DNA of 64,000 nucleotides from Pohlia nutans (lineage: Eukaryota; Streptophyta; Bryopsida; Bryales; Mniaceae): NCBI GenBank assembly GCA_022496805.1, contig CM040085.1, positions 22,473,811-22,537,810 on the forward strand, read 5' to 3'. Below the pieces are notes generated by a model. It had not been told where the DNA came from and made no database searches. It saw nothing but the letters and a program-made list of their open reading frames with translations. Position numbers and translations under genes: made by a program. Each line of letters starts with the position of its first letter. The stretch's first letter is position 1. This document shows, piece after piece, positions 1 to 10,841 of this stretch.

Positions 1-773
1 ACCGGTTACGGGGGTCTTAAGATTGACACATTAGTTAAAGTCACACATCCCAAAAACTAACATTCCCCGCTCGTGGGGGAGTGTGTGTGGAGGCGTGAAG
101 GTTGAGTGGGCTTGCTCCGATTCGGATTGAGGTGCACTCCCCGGTGCCGGTGATCATCTCACGTCTTCGTGCTTACCAAACTTGAAGGCACCACGGGCGA
201 AATGCTCTGGCCCTCCCACACTTCGGCAGTGAGTGCGCGGTGATCTAGGGGGACTATCGGTTAATGACGAGGTATGGGGCTAGGCTACCGATTCCCCACC
301 TTCTCGTACGGGCACTCTAGGTTGGATTTTACGGGAGTCACCGGGACCGTGTGGTTTTGATTTGTGTGTTGACTTGCCGGACCTAAACCCCGAGCTAGTG
401 AAAGTGCTCATCTAGGCGGTCTAGGGTTTCTCATTTAGAATATTTTTTCGAGACCGTTTGCCAATATTTTTGGACGAACGGCTATTTTAAGTAAGTTGCC
501 CCACGTTTTCGATCTTAGAAAAGTACCCTTTTTGCTCATTTCTTGCCCATTAGTCTTAGAAAAATTGTGTTGGAAGAACCGGTATTGATTAGAATCGGTT
601 TCGATTATAATCGGTTTTGATTAGAATCGGTATTGATTAGAACCGGTGTGGATTAGAACTAGTGTTGATTAGTACAGTTAGAAACCGTATCGACTAATAG
701 GAATAGAAACGGTATTGATTTAGAAAACTCCTCTAGAGTATAAACCTGATGATGATAAAAGGAGTAAGTCCCG
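1..773. other. Probable retrotransposon leader or LTR remnant
   Basis: No coding frame is visible. The stretch leads directly into a gag-like frame at 774, so it is probably the untranslated leader or LTR end of the same retroelement. I could not find an LTR boundary or primer-binding site. At about 578-700 lie several degenerate copies of an 18-bp unit (GATTAGAATCGGTATT-like). Confidence 0.4.
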
Positions 774-1594
774 ATGATTACACTTCGATCAGGTTCTTCT
801 TACCGTGATCCATCGTTATTTAGAACTACATACGGTAGAATTAACAAAGTTGAATTAGAAGTTGAATCCGAGGATTTGGAGGGTGAGACTTTAGAATTAG
901 ATTTACCACCGGTTGTCCCGACTCCAATAACAAATGCGGCGGATGCAATGATGGCACTAAGGGCTTCCCATCGTGATATCCCGGACCTAATACCGTGCAC
1001 CTCCCTAAGTTCTCCGGGATGGCTCACGAGGATCCCTCGAACCATATTGAGCGTTATATCGGGGCCCTCGTGACTAATGTCATTCCGAAAGAAACTTACC
1101 GGTTAGTGTGATTTTCAACCACGATAAAGGAGGCGGCGTATGATTGATATCGATCGCACGACCCCCAAACGTCTGGGAAGTGACATGAGTTGCATACAGC
1201 CTTTTTAAGGCAATTTAGGCCTGAGTCCGGGCTACAAAACACATTGGTAGTTCTCACGGGAATGAAGCAAGGCCCCACCGAAGAGATTTCGGAGTACATA
1301 CGTCGGTTCAATACGGTAGTAACCCAGTTTGTGGGAAACCATTTGACCGGTGAGATCATCCGGTATTATTTTATCCAAGGGTTCAACAAACAATCAACCA
1401 TTCGTGCTGTGTTGAACGCGGAACCCGCCACCATAGATGATGCCCAAAGAACGGCCCATCACGTGGAAATGATACAGAGAGAAAACAACCGGATGTGGAA
1501 TCGAACCGTGGCGCCGTTACCTTCTTTTATTCCCACTCATTACATACCCCCTCATTCGGTAGGAACTAACTCGTTGCAGACCCGCACGGTGTAA
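774..1594 (+). pseudogene. Ty3/gypsy-like gag, disabled
   Basis: The first frame opens with MITLRSGSSYRD, a start typical of plant gypsy Gag proteins. Coding then moves to another frame near 998, where HLPKFSGMAHEDPSNHIE begins, so there is a frameshift. That frame runs to a stop at 1592 and has Gag core features: the FSG..EDP..HIERY block, a YD-Y-RSH segment, and TAFLRQFRPE followed by the region around EEISEYIRRF. It has in-frame TGA codons at 1109, 1145 and 1181. At least the last two fall where Gag proteins normally have tryptophan (YD-stop-Y and GK-stop-H). No zinc knuckle, protease or reverse transcriptase follows; an unrelated palindrome array starts 325 bp downstream. This is a dead, truncated copy. 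Family level is confident; the clade is not resolved. Confidence 0.75.
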
Positions 1595-1918
1595 CCTTGC
1601 TTTGTTTTTTTCTACCAAGGTTTTGGTCTCGCTTCTACACAGCACTGGTTTCTTCGCAAGGAGCCGCTGAATTCATCGATATTCCTAGTAAGATTTGGAA
1701 TCTTCGGGTACTCTCTATAGTTGCTAGTGCCGTTCTTGCAGTCATCGCATTCAAATCATTTGATGTTCGAGATTGCAGATACAACTCTGCGAGTCATCGG
1801 AGTCGATTATTGTTCTACTCAGTCAGAGTATCCGCTTACGAACAAAGAAACAGTCAACTCTCTGATGTCCGATATTCATGCCGGAAATGGCGGAACATAT
1901 TTTACATATTATGAGTGG
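1595..1918. other. No recognisable feature
   Basis: Short overlapping frames exist but none resembles a known domain. The segment joins the gag remnant to the palindrome array and may belong to either. Confidence 0.4.
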
Positions 1919-2931
1919 TATCGCCGAGTTGACGATAACGCAACGATCAAAGAGAATATGAGGATTTACTGAAGGTTGTCGTTGGGTCGATGATCTCGCA
2001 TAAGTCACAGTATCAAATTATTTGTTCAAGGTTATCGTCGGGTCGACGATAACGGTCAGGTCACAATGAATATGATGATTCTATCTAAGATATCGTCGGG
2101 TCGACGATAACGGGCAGGTCACTGTGAATATGATGATTCGCTCTAGGATATCGTCGCGTCGACGATAACGGGCATGTTACAGTGAATATGATGATTTGCT
2201 TTAGGATATTGTCGGGTCGACGATAACTGAAAGCTGACCGTGGCGATGACAACACCTTAAAAATATCGTCGGATCGACGAGAACGATGAGCTAAACTTCC
2301 TGTTGACTTTGACTTGGGAGTTATCGTCGACCCCACGATAACATTGAGAGAATACTCATATTAGATAGGAAGGTCAATGTTATCGTCGATCCAACGATAA
2401 CTTAGATTTTGTTCTTAATTTATACATGTGCAACATGTTATCATCGGGTGGACGATAACTGTGCTTGTAAGCATGATAACAAAAAATTCAAAGTTATCAT
2501 GGACCCCGCGATAACTTGTTCATTATCATAAAATTTTCCACTGCCTCTGAGATATCATCGGGTCGACGATAACTACATACAATCAATAGAATTGATGGTA
2601 TGCACGTACAGCCTTATCATCGGGTCGACGATAACCTTGTGCATGTCATCTGTCTTACAATAAATTCAAGATTATAATAGACCCGACAATAACTTGTAGC
2701 GCATCGTGAAATAGTCGACGGCCTGAGAGATATCGTTCGGTCGACGATAACTATTGGCGCATAAAATAATTTATGGATCACACATAGTTATCGTCGGGTC
2801 GACGATACCCTTCGATGTTGTGGGTGGCTGACCCTTAATCATGTTTTAATTATTTTGTGATATCTGAAAGCGAGACTTGTCAATCGTGTATCCATTATAG
2901 AATTATCCAGTATCGTTGACTCGATGATAGT
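1919..2931. repeat. Array of about 17 regularly spaced imperfect palindromes
   Basis: A dyad motif close to GTTATCGTCGGGTCGACGAT (followed by AAC) recurs near 1919, 1975, 2031, 2090, 2148, 2206, 2263, 2320, 2379, 2437, 2493, 2552, 2613, 2671, 2729, 2787 and 2910. Spacing is 56-61 bp, with one position skipped before the last copy. Most copies keep TATCG and CGATA arms around a GGTC or GACC centre. The DNA between copies is itself partly repeated: units near 2437-2613 resemble those near 2613-2787, giving a higher-order period of about 176 bp (three units). It ends just before the DUF7869-type gene remnant. Confidence 0.85.
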
Positions 2932-2966
2932 TGTCTGAGTGTCTCCAGTGATATGGCAATCATGTC

Positions 2967-5907
2967 GTGTGGAATTTGAAGATATATGTATCAGTTAGAT
3001 TTCCGCACTATTGTTTTTTGAACACCTGTACTGACTGGGATTGTCTTTCTTGCGGAATGGATGCACATGATCCTGCCGAATTTGCTAAGTATGTACCTAT
3101 ATTGCCTTCAGACGTCGCTGTTTGCGACGGGATTCCTTGCTCAAAATAGTATTTCAAAGCAGTCACTCTACGCAACAGTGAGGGTTTGGACGTCGTCAAA
3201 GCATTGTGCCAGAATGTTGATCCAGCTGTCGTGGTTGACAATAACGACAAGCCTCTTGGCGATGATTGAGTTGCCGTCCAAATTGCGGAGTCATTATGCA
3301 AGGAAGAAGTTCCATCCGGATGAATGTGGTCAATTCACTCCTGGGACATAAAACAAGGCTTCCTAGATAGCGTTAGTCTCTATGACCATGACTAGACGCA
3401 TGGGTACAAAGTAGCCATGAAAGCTCTTAATCGTAGAGGTTGCAAAGGCGTACGTTCCTATGATACCTTACGTGGAAGAGTGGAGACTGATGTCCCCCCC
3501 AAGAAGGAGGCTCTCCTTGCTCCTAAAGCAATCACTGCAGTCTCCACTCAAACATGTTGTGTAAGGAATTACTTGCAGCCCTTTCCGCACGGGCAGATTC
3601 AAGTCATTTGCACTGAACTACATGTGAACGATGGAGTATATGCTCGGAAGAAGTGTCTTCTTGAGGTGCATAGGCAGATCCACAAAGATGTCGCTGGCAA
3701 GGAGTGGATAACCTTGAAAGGTAGGGAAGTTTGTCCTACGGCCTGGTTGACCATTTACGGGATATCAAAAGCTACCTTCTATAGGTACAAAGATATGGCC
3801 AAATGCAGGAAACAAGCTGAGGTGCATGGGAATGTGGGCTGAAAAAACCGCGGCTACATACAATCCAAGCTACTGCCACACTTCGAACGCTAATAGTTTC
3901 TGATGCTGACAAAATGCCTCACAAATCGAGAATGCTCCAATCATGCGAAAAGGTCCCTACAATGGTTTTGCCGTCTGCTTTTCATTGAAGTGACCGGTTG
4001 AAACAAATCAATGAGGCAAATGCTGCATTCGATTTGCAGCCAATTTCTTCAAGTGGCTTGAGCAACATTCGACGTGCTTCTTTCCCAGAATACGCTCCAA
4101 AGGCTCGGGGAGATAGTTTCTCTCGATGTGGCTAGTGTGATAAATACAAGCAATTGCGGAGCGCTTGCACTCCCTTATCATATGCACAAGAGAAGTGGAA
4201 CTAGGCTTTGGATAACCACCTTAGAGCCCAAAGGGCACATAGGGAACTTTATTATTTTAATCGTACCCTTTCCAAAGATGAGCCTCACAAGATGCTAACC
4301 ATCGTCCATGATAAAATGGATCACTCCAAGACCGCGTCTCCACACTTTCTCACAAGACCAAAGCTACAGACTCTTTCATGAGGATGCCCGTTGCAGTTAC
4401 AGAAATGATTGCTCACGGACATGGAGATGTTCGATATGCGCACTATGGCCTTGACATCTTCCCAACAAATTCCAACCATACCATCGGATCTATTGCAAAG
4501 CTTTTGCGTGATCTTGAGGAACCACCAAAGAATTCCTCTCGTAAGCTGTTTTCGGAAGAAGATACGCAATCTGCATTTACCAAGGCGGTTCTGCAGGGTT
4601 CGGAATCTTGCTTGGACTCCCTTCTTCCACTACCAGAGGTATTGGTCCCAGCTCAATCTTTGCCCCCAGTATTGGTTTTGCAGCTAGATAATGCTTCAAG
4701 TGACAATAAGAATAGATGGGTCTTTGCCTATTGTTCACTCCTCATATACAAAGGCATTTTCCGCGAAGTGTACATCAATTTCCTCATAGATGGACACACG
4801 CACGAAGACATTGATGCCATGTTCGGCCGATGGAGTGAGAGGTTGAAAACTAATAACTATCCGACAGTTCCAAGACTCATGAAATCCTTCATGGAGTGTG
4901 AAGCACACCATGTGATTCCACATTTCATTGAGGAGGTTCCTGATTTCAAGCGTTTTGTTGATGGTTATTTGGGCTCAGGCGGCGATTTTTTATCGGATCA
5001 TTCTAAGTCCCAGCAATTCAAGTTCTATATGGATTCTAGTGGGTGGCCTTTGATGGAGTACAAGAATTTGTGTACGGACAAAATGTGGTTGCCAGAACAC
5101 GGCAACGGGATTCGCTTGTGGTCTGAAACTAAAGACGGGCGACCAAGAGTTCCCAGCGGTAATCCCCTTCCTCTAGTTCTTCAAAAGATGCGTTCACTTG
5201 ATGAGATTAAGAGAGGTTTGAACGGTTTTATTGCACACTGGAACGGAATGGCGGACGATGATCTCTCATGAGAATTCAGGCGGAAGAATGATCCTTTAAA
5301 AGAATATTGGAAAGGTGTTAGAACTGCTCTCGATGCTGCACTAGAGCTACGTGAAGGATTACTACAGGGATTTTGGCCGGCTTCAAGGATCATTCATAAC
5401 GAGTCTGATCGGATGCGGAGGGATGACACACTGCAAGAAAAGGATGCATAGGATGCACCATTTGTTGGACGTAAACGTGATCGTCCACGCGCTTCATTCC
5501 GTGTCAATCGCGATACGTTTGCAGGTTATTTTGTTGCAGTCCGTCCTGCTGACCGTGACGCAAGGCCATTTTGGCTTGCCAGAGCAATAACAAACCCGAG
5601 CCCGGATCCGGGTCATTTACATATGATCCAAATTCAATATTGGACGCCTGCTTCAGAACGATACATCAATATGGAAACATATGATGGATGGGACACAAAA
5701 AAAGGCAACGTGTGGCGCGAAGATCGAGCCCTAAACCCAACATGGTCTAGCACGGACTGTATCATGACTGTTTGGAAGCCACGAATGCGAGAAGGAACTT
5801 CTGATTCGAGGGTGGCAATTCCAAAGCCACAAATTGACATCATCAAGGCATCAGTGGAAGCTTTTACGGTTGACTCCGGGGATGACGCATCTATTGCGGA
5901 GGGATGA
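2967..5907 (+). pseudogene. DUF7869-type protein (possible DDE transposase), disabled
   Basis: Three frames together give one long protein. The first covers about 3000-3840, with in-frame stops at 3147, 3267, 3321 and 3393. The second covers about 3845-4370, with stops at 3986 (TGA in the SAFH-stop-SDRL context) and further downstream. The third covers 4378-5907, with stops at 5269 and 5449. Recognisable blocks are a CDKYKQL segment, IVHDKMDHSKTASPHF at about 4301-4345, HGHGDVRYAHYGLDIFPT, LQLDNASSDNKN at 4681-4716, and INFLIDGHTHEDIDAMFGRW ending near 4833. This block order is the one I know from DUF7869 proteins. The three acidic positions (HDKMD, QLDN, HEDID) suggest an RNase H-like catalytic core; that is inference. 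The C-terminal part (FAGYFVAVRPADRDARPFWL) resembles a chromo- or BAH-like barrel. The A-run at 3843-3847 is a likely frameshift site. At least eight lesions make this copy non-functional. Confidence 0.72.
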
Positions 5908-6358
5908 GTAATTCATAGATATAGGAGTTCTCTTCGTTGTAGGGTGTGGCGAAGATTAGACTTTTGAAATGGATGAATAGTTTTGAGATGGATGGATAGT
6001 TGATACATATATAAGTTGTTTTAGTTGTACGGTGTGGCGAAGAATGTACTTCGCATTTACTTGTTTTTAGATGTTTACATATATATACTTTATCAATTTT
6101 ATTAAAATAGTTTGGCAATGTATTGATTGTTGATTACTATTAATAGCATACTTGATTGTTTTCATTATTTTTTTCCAACATACTTCACTAGGAACTTTGA
6201 ATTGAATTTTTGTTTAAGATGTTTCATTTATTGTCGCATACAACTCTCAGTTTTTTAATAAATGTTGGAATTGTTGACATTGCGGATTACTATGGTCTAT
6301 CTAGATTTCGAATGAGATGGAATAATTCAAAGATTCATTGTTGGGTCATCCTACTCCC
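5908..6358. other. AT-rich, no feature seen
   Basis: Contains two loose copies of a GTTGTAGGGTGTGGCGAAGA-like phrase (about 5936 and 6026). This may be 3' sequence of the upstream element. No gene is visible. Confidence 0.35.
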
Positions 6359-6548
6359 TAAATCTAAAAATAGTAATTTCAAATGTGTTTTGCCATTTAC
6401 AAGTCTCAATTTATTGAAATGTCTCAATTTAATGAATCCTTTTTTATGATCTAAAGTCGCAAAATAGTAATTTCAAATGTATTTTGGCATTTAAAAGTCT
6501 CAATTTATTGAAATTTCTCAATTTAATGAACACTTTTTATGATCTAAA
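6359..6548. repeat. Tandem duplication, unit about 95 bp
   Basis: Two adjacent copies, about 6359-6451 and 6452-6548, share AATAGTAATTTCAAATGT and AGTCTCAATTTATTGAAAT with few differences. Non-coding. Confidence 0.7.
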
Positions 6549-7782
6549 TATAGAAGGGATTAAAATGAGACTACAATTTGTCTCATTCTAACGAATAAGG
6601 CCTTAATTGTTTCAAAATAATTTTTGTCGAAAGTTTTCTACATTCTTATAATTTGTATTTCAAAAAAATAAAAATAAAAATAGCATATTAATGACCACTA
6701 GAATTTACAGAATGAAAATAAAACGACAAACCCAACCTGTAATTACATATTTTGGCCGCTCTACCATAAAAACACTCTACATAGGGTTAATCCTTAAATG
6801 CCCATGTGCACCAAAGTGTCTATTTTCATATCTCATTAGTTCTTTAAGGCATGACCAGTGCGGTAAATTCCAGGTCCAATAGGCCCGAGCTGACGAACTT
6901 TCACCAAAAATATCCTATGAACAACTGATCAAATTGGGGTTCTGTAAGTTGCTACGAGTTTCATAAATGCCAAGTTTTGGCCATGACAAACGTCAGTTTT
7001 GTTCAAGTACATCCGAATTCAATATGTCAAAAACCACCCATCAAACTCTCTCTAGTTGACTCAAAGATTTCTTGTTAACCTCTAAGCTCCCAAGAGACTA
7101 TTTTTTGGTCATTGTCCATTTTCTCGGGCTGCCTAGGCCTAAAAAAATAATTTTTTTCAAAATAAAAAATATGATGTTATAGGTAAACAAGTCTTCTTTC
7201 CAATGCAATTAGAATTATGTCCATCCAACCAAAACTCCACTTAGGGAAAATTTTCAAAGTGAAACACCTCAATATTGAAAGGCAGTTTCAACACTTTAGG
7301 TAGGCTTGCCAAAACATCTAAGCCAAAGAGATTCATTGGGAAAATCAAAGGAAGTTGACTCCAATCCACATGGGTTGCATGCCATGAGTTGTGGGCTCAT
7401 CCAATTGGAAGAGAGTTGAAAGGATACTCTAATTTAGCCAAAATGTCTTGCTTCCCATCATACCCCCACCCATTACAAGGTCTTTGAAAAAAAAGCTAAT
7501 TAATTGAACATCTTGTCAAATTGAGTCATGCATCTTGTTAACTACCTCATCTTAAGGATGATAAAAAATGGCTTCATCATTTCAACTTTTTTTGGGGGGG
7601 TGAGAGTCCATCAATTGGTTTAAAGGGCCTAGGAGCACAAGATCCTACAGTTGGAATGTGAAAAAAGGTTTTGAAAAGCATTTAAAGATCATCAACAAAA
7701 ATTTCGAAAATTAAGCAATTTTGGGTGGGAGACCCCCTCAGGCATTTAGGGGTTAAAGAAGGTAGTTTGTTTGTTTTGTTTG
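6549..7782. other. AT-rich intergenic DNA, no feature seen
   Basis: Only short, low-complexity frames; no splice-bounded exon or terminal inverted repeat was recognised. Confidence 0.4.
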
Positions 7783-8154
7783 ATTTGTTTTGATTGTTTT
7801 GTATGTAACGTTGAGATCTCCCTGACCATGCGCCCACCAACGATGTTCTTGGTACAGTCGGAAAGCTCTCAAGAAGGGAGGATTCTCCAAAATAGTTTTG
7901 TCGCATTTGAATGTACGGTGTGGAAGTTATGAATTTTTGAGTGATTTTTGTCATTATAAATTGAATTAAATTTTGAAAAATGAAATATATGGGAGTATTT
8001 GATGTCATTCTTGGCATTGTCAGAAAGCTCTCGATGAGTAAGGGTGAACAGAAGTCGTTTTGTAACTTTTGAAAGTTATGGATTTTTAATTGAATTTTGT
8101 CACTCTAAATTGCGTCAAATTATGGATAGATTATTCTAAAAAACAAAAGAAATA

Positions 8155-8310
8155 GCACAGTGAACGCATATGAGCATAGAGAACGCACGAGAACATAGAG
8201 AACATGGGGAACGCACGGGGAATATGGAGAATGCACGGGGGATATGGGAAACATAGGGAACACAGGGAGCAAAGGGGACATGTGGAATATGGGGAACATT
8301 TGGGCCAAAA
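8155..8310. repeat. Degenerate GGGAACAT-type minisatellite
   Basis: Repeats of GGGGAACGCAC, GGGGAATATGG and GGGAACATAGG follow one another in about 10-12 bp steps. The same motif appears in reverse orientation near 17.2 kb. Confidence 0.7.
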
Positions 8311-8369
8311 GCACAGGCCACACTAGTCTATACATTAAATAATGAAGTTTGTTTGTTTGTATGTTACAT

Positions 8370-8604
8370 GGTGATGGCCTGATATGGGTACCCCTTCCTG
8401 AATTAGTGTGATTTCAGAAAAAAAAAAAAATTTGGTAAGGAAAAAATATTGAAAAATTACAAAAATTAGATGGTGTTGTAGATGACATAGTAGGAGCCGC
8501 ATACACTATGTTAAAAACGGAATTTTTGGCACGCATAAAATGAGTTACACACAGTCACATATATGGTTACGCATAACCGGGGTACCCATATTAGACCATT
8601 AGCC
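8370..8604. mobile_element. MITE with TIR and TACAT duplication
   Basis: The ends GGTGATGGCCTGATATGGGT and GGCTAATGGTCTAATATGGG (reverse strand) form an inverted repeat of about 25 bp ending in TACCCC. TACAT flanks both sides (8365-8369 and 8605-8609). The insertion splits a dispersed repeat. The same end sequence closes the elements near 47.9 and 49.5 kb. Confidence 0.7.
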
Positions 8605-8780
8605 TACATTGAGATCTCTCGGGCCATGAGGCCACCAACCGCGTTCTTAGTACCGTCAGAAAGCTCTCAATGAGAAAGGGTACTCTGCACCAAAATGATT
8701 TTGTGGCTTTTGGACCTACGATGTGAAAATTATGGATTTTTAATAGTATTATGGATAAATTATTCTAAAATTAAATTAAA

Positions 8781-9326
8781 AAATTAAATCATAGCTAAAT
8801 CATGGGGAAAACTGGACCAACAGCACACTAGTGACTTTTATATAAAGATCATAGTAGTTGAGCATTCCATTCCGAAAATGCTCGAGTTATGAAAAATTTA
8901 TACTCCATTATGTGAGCTTGGTGTTGTGCTAGTACTTCAGGTTAATTAGGAATACCTTGCTTTGTTTATTTGAACTCATGATTAAATGTTTCTTGAGGTT
9001 TTCAATTAATGTCCCTTGGGGTTTTCATTCCTCTAGTGTACCGTCACAGGACTACTCGTGCGGGGATACTAAACTTCGAGATGCCCATGCATCTTAGGAG
9101 GAGGGAGAGATCGAACATTTCGAAACTTTTTGAGGCTCCAATGTGTCGTAGTTCCAAATTCCGAGATGCCCGCATGTATGCACAGAGGAGAAAGAAGAAA
9201 ACACTTAGAAATACTTGCCAAAGCATCATAAAACTCTCTGTAGTTTTAGGGTTTAGTGACATAGTAGACCTTCTTGTTTGTCAATTTCTCAGACATGCAT
9301 TTCCTTAGAATATATCTTGAATATTC
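8781..9326. other. No feature seen
   Basis: A 99-codon frame at 9009-9308 lacks recognisable domains, and splice signals around it are not convincing. Confidence 0.35.
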
Positions 9327-9898
9327 TTAACCCCTAACTACCCAACCATGCATATTTTGCATGATGTACAAAAGCAAACTTTGTTTTCTCATCCGTCATG
9401 CACTTTTTGCAGTGTGAATTTTTTACTAAATTTTCTATGGAAAGTTAGCTTCATGCACGTGTGATCCGATTAAAAAGTTGATGATTTGTGAAAATTTTAT
9501 GCCGCATTTCATGTTGGAGTGTTTCACCAAAAATTTCGAAGACTTTAGTCTAAAAGTGCTCTTGAAAAAGTCAACTCATAAAATTAAGCAACCAAAAAAT
9601 CTCCAAAAATCACTACACTTAGAGTATTGCATTTCAACCCATCACAGCAAATTTCATCCACAAATTGTCAAAATCTTATTCGTAATCAAACTACAAAATA
9701 ATTGTGAATTTTAAGTTTCAAAATTTATACAAAATATTGGTGATAGCAATCATAGATCTAACCACACGGATAGAATTTAAAATTCATTATGTACAACTTT
9801 TATTCATACATCAAGTTCAAAATATTCCTCTTAGTTGCATTATTTAATGCATCTTTGCAAAACTGCCGAATTTGGAGAGGGGTGAGGATGTTTAGGGA
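9327..9898 (+). mobile_element. TTAA family A MITE, copy 1
   Basis: Starts at TTAACCCCTAACTACCCAAC and ends near GGGGTGAGGATGTTTAGGG; the right TTAA is lost. The interior matches the other family A copies, for example the segment CACTACACTTAGAGTATTGC. It has no coding capacity. Confidence 0.8.
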
Positions 9899-10072
9899 TA
9901 TTCTTGGGTATTTGGAAATATTTCATCCAAGTTGTCTGATGTACTTAACACTTATCTAATTAAATAGTCAATGTCAGACATCTAATACGACATCAGTCAA
10001 GTTGAAAAATAATCTCATATATAACAACCCTGAGTGGTTCCCAAGTAGTCAATTGTTTGGAGTACTTTCCAC

Positions 10073-10175
10073 CAGCGTTTTTTTTTTTTTGGCGACAAAA
10101 AGTTGCTGGTAGATGCTTGGAAGCAGCTGCAAAGGAGCTGCCAACAACTTTTTGTTGCCAGAAAAAAAAACGCTG
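10073..10175. mobile_element. hAT-like foldback MITE, 103 bp
   Basis: The element is one hairpin: CAGCGTTTTTTT at the left and AAAAAAACGCTG at the right, with inner arms around GGCGACAAAAAGTTGCTGG. It is flanked by a perfect 8-bp duplication CTTTCCAC (10065-10072 and 10176-10183). The 8-bp duplication and CA..TG ends are hAT hallmarks. Confidence 0.8.
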
Positions 10176-10264
10176 CTTTCCACCCATGTATACTTGAGCC
10201 CTGCGTCCTCAGGCGTTAGTGTTGTACTTTTATCTCATTTGAAGCAATAGGCATGGCCCATTTG

Positions 10265-10841
10265 TTAACCCCTAAATGCCTAGAACCCTCTCCAAATTCG
10301 GCAGTTTTGCAAAGATGCATTATAAAATGCAACTAAGAGGAATATTTTGAACTTGATATATGAATAAAAGTTGTACATTACGAATTTTAAATTCTATCCA
10401 TATGGTTAGATCTATGATTGCTATTACCAACAATTTTGTATAAAATTTGAAACGTGAAATTCAAAATTATTTTGTAATTCAATTACGAATAAGATATTGA
10501 CAATCTATGGATGAAATTTTTTGTGATTGGTTGAAATGTAATACTCTAAGTGTAGTGATTTTTGGAGATTTTTTGGTTGCTTAATTATATGAGTTGACTT
10601 TTTTTAGAGCACTTTTACACTGAAATCTTCAAAATTTTGGGTGAATCACTACAACATGAAATGAGGCATAAAATTTTCACAAATCATCCCCTTTCTAATC
10701 GGATCACATATGCATGAAGCTAACTTCCTATAGAATCTACAGTAAAAATTCCACACTGCTATAAGGGCATGACGGATGAGAAATTTTGGATGAAATCTAT
10801 ACATCGTCCAAAAAATGGACGCTTAGGCAGTTAGGGGTTAA
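10265..10841 (-). mobile_element. TTAA family A MITE, copy 2
   Basis: Bounded by TTAA at 10265-10268 and 10838-10841, with CCCCTAAATGCC and GGCAGTTAGGGG as termini. Same interior as copy 1, in opposite orientation. Full length, 577 bp, non-coding. Confidence 0.88.

Larger units (their letters stand above)
7783..8780. repeat. Dispersed repeat, three copies, one interrupted
   Basis: The phrase TTGAGATCTC followed by GCCACCAACC and GTCAGAAAGCTCTCAATGAG occurs near 7811 and 8611, and a shorter copy starts near 8000. In the third copy the sequence before TTGAGATC is separated from it by a 235-bp insertion (8370-8604). Confidence 0.65.

Noticed and set aside
1919..2931. CRISPR-like layout of palindromic repeats with spacers
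   Set aside because: The setting is a plant nuclear genome with no cas genes, the repeats are degenerate, and neighbouring spacers resemble one another, so this is a tandem repeat with a conserved dyad.
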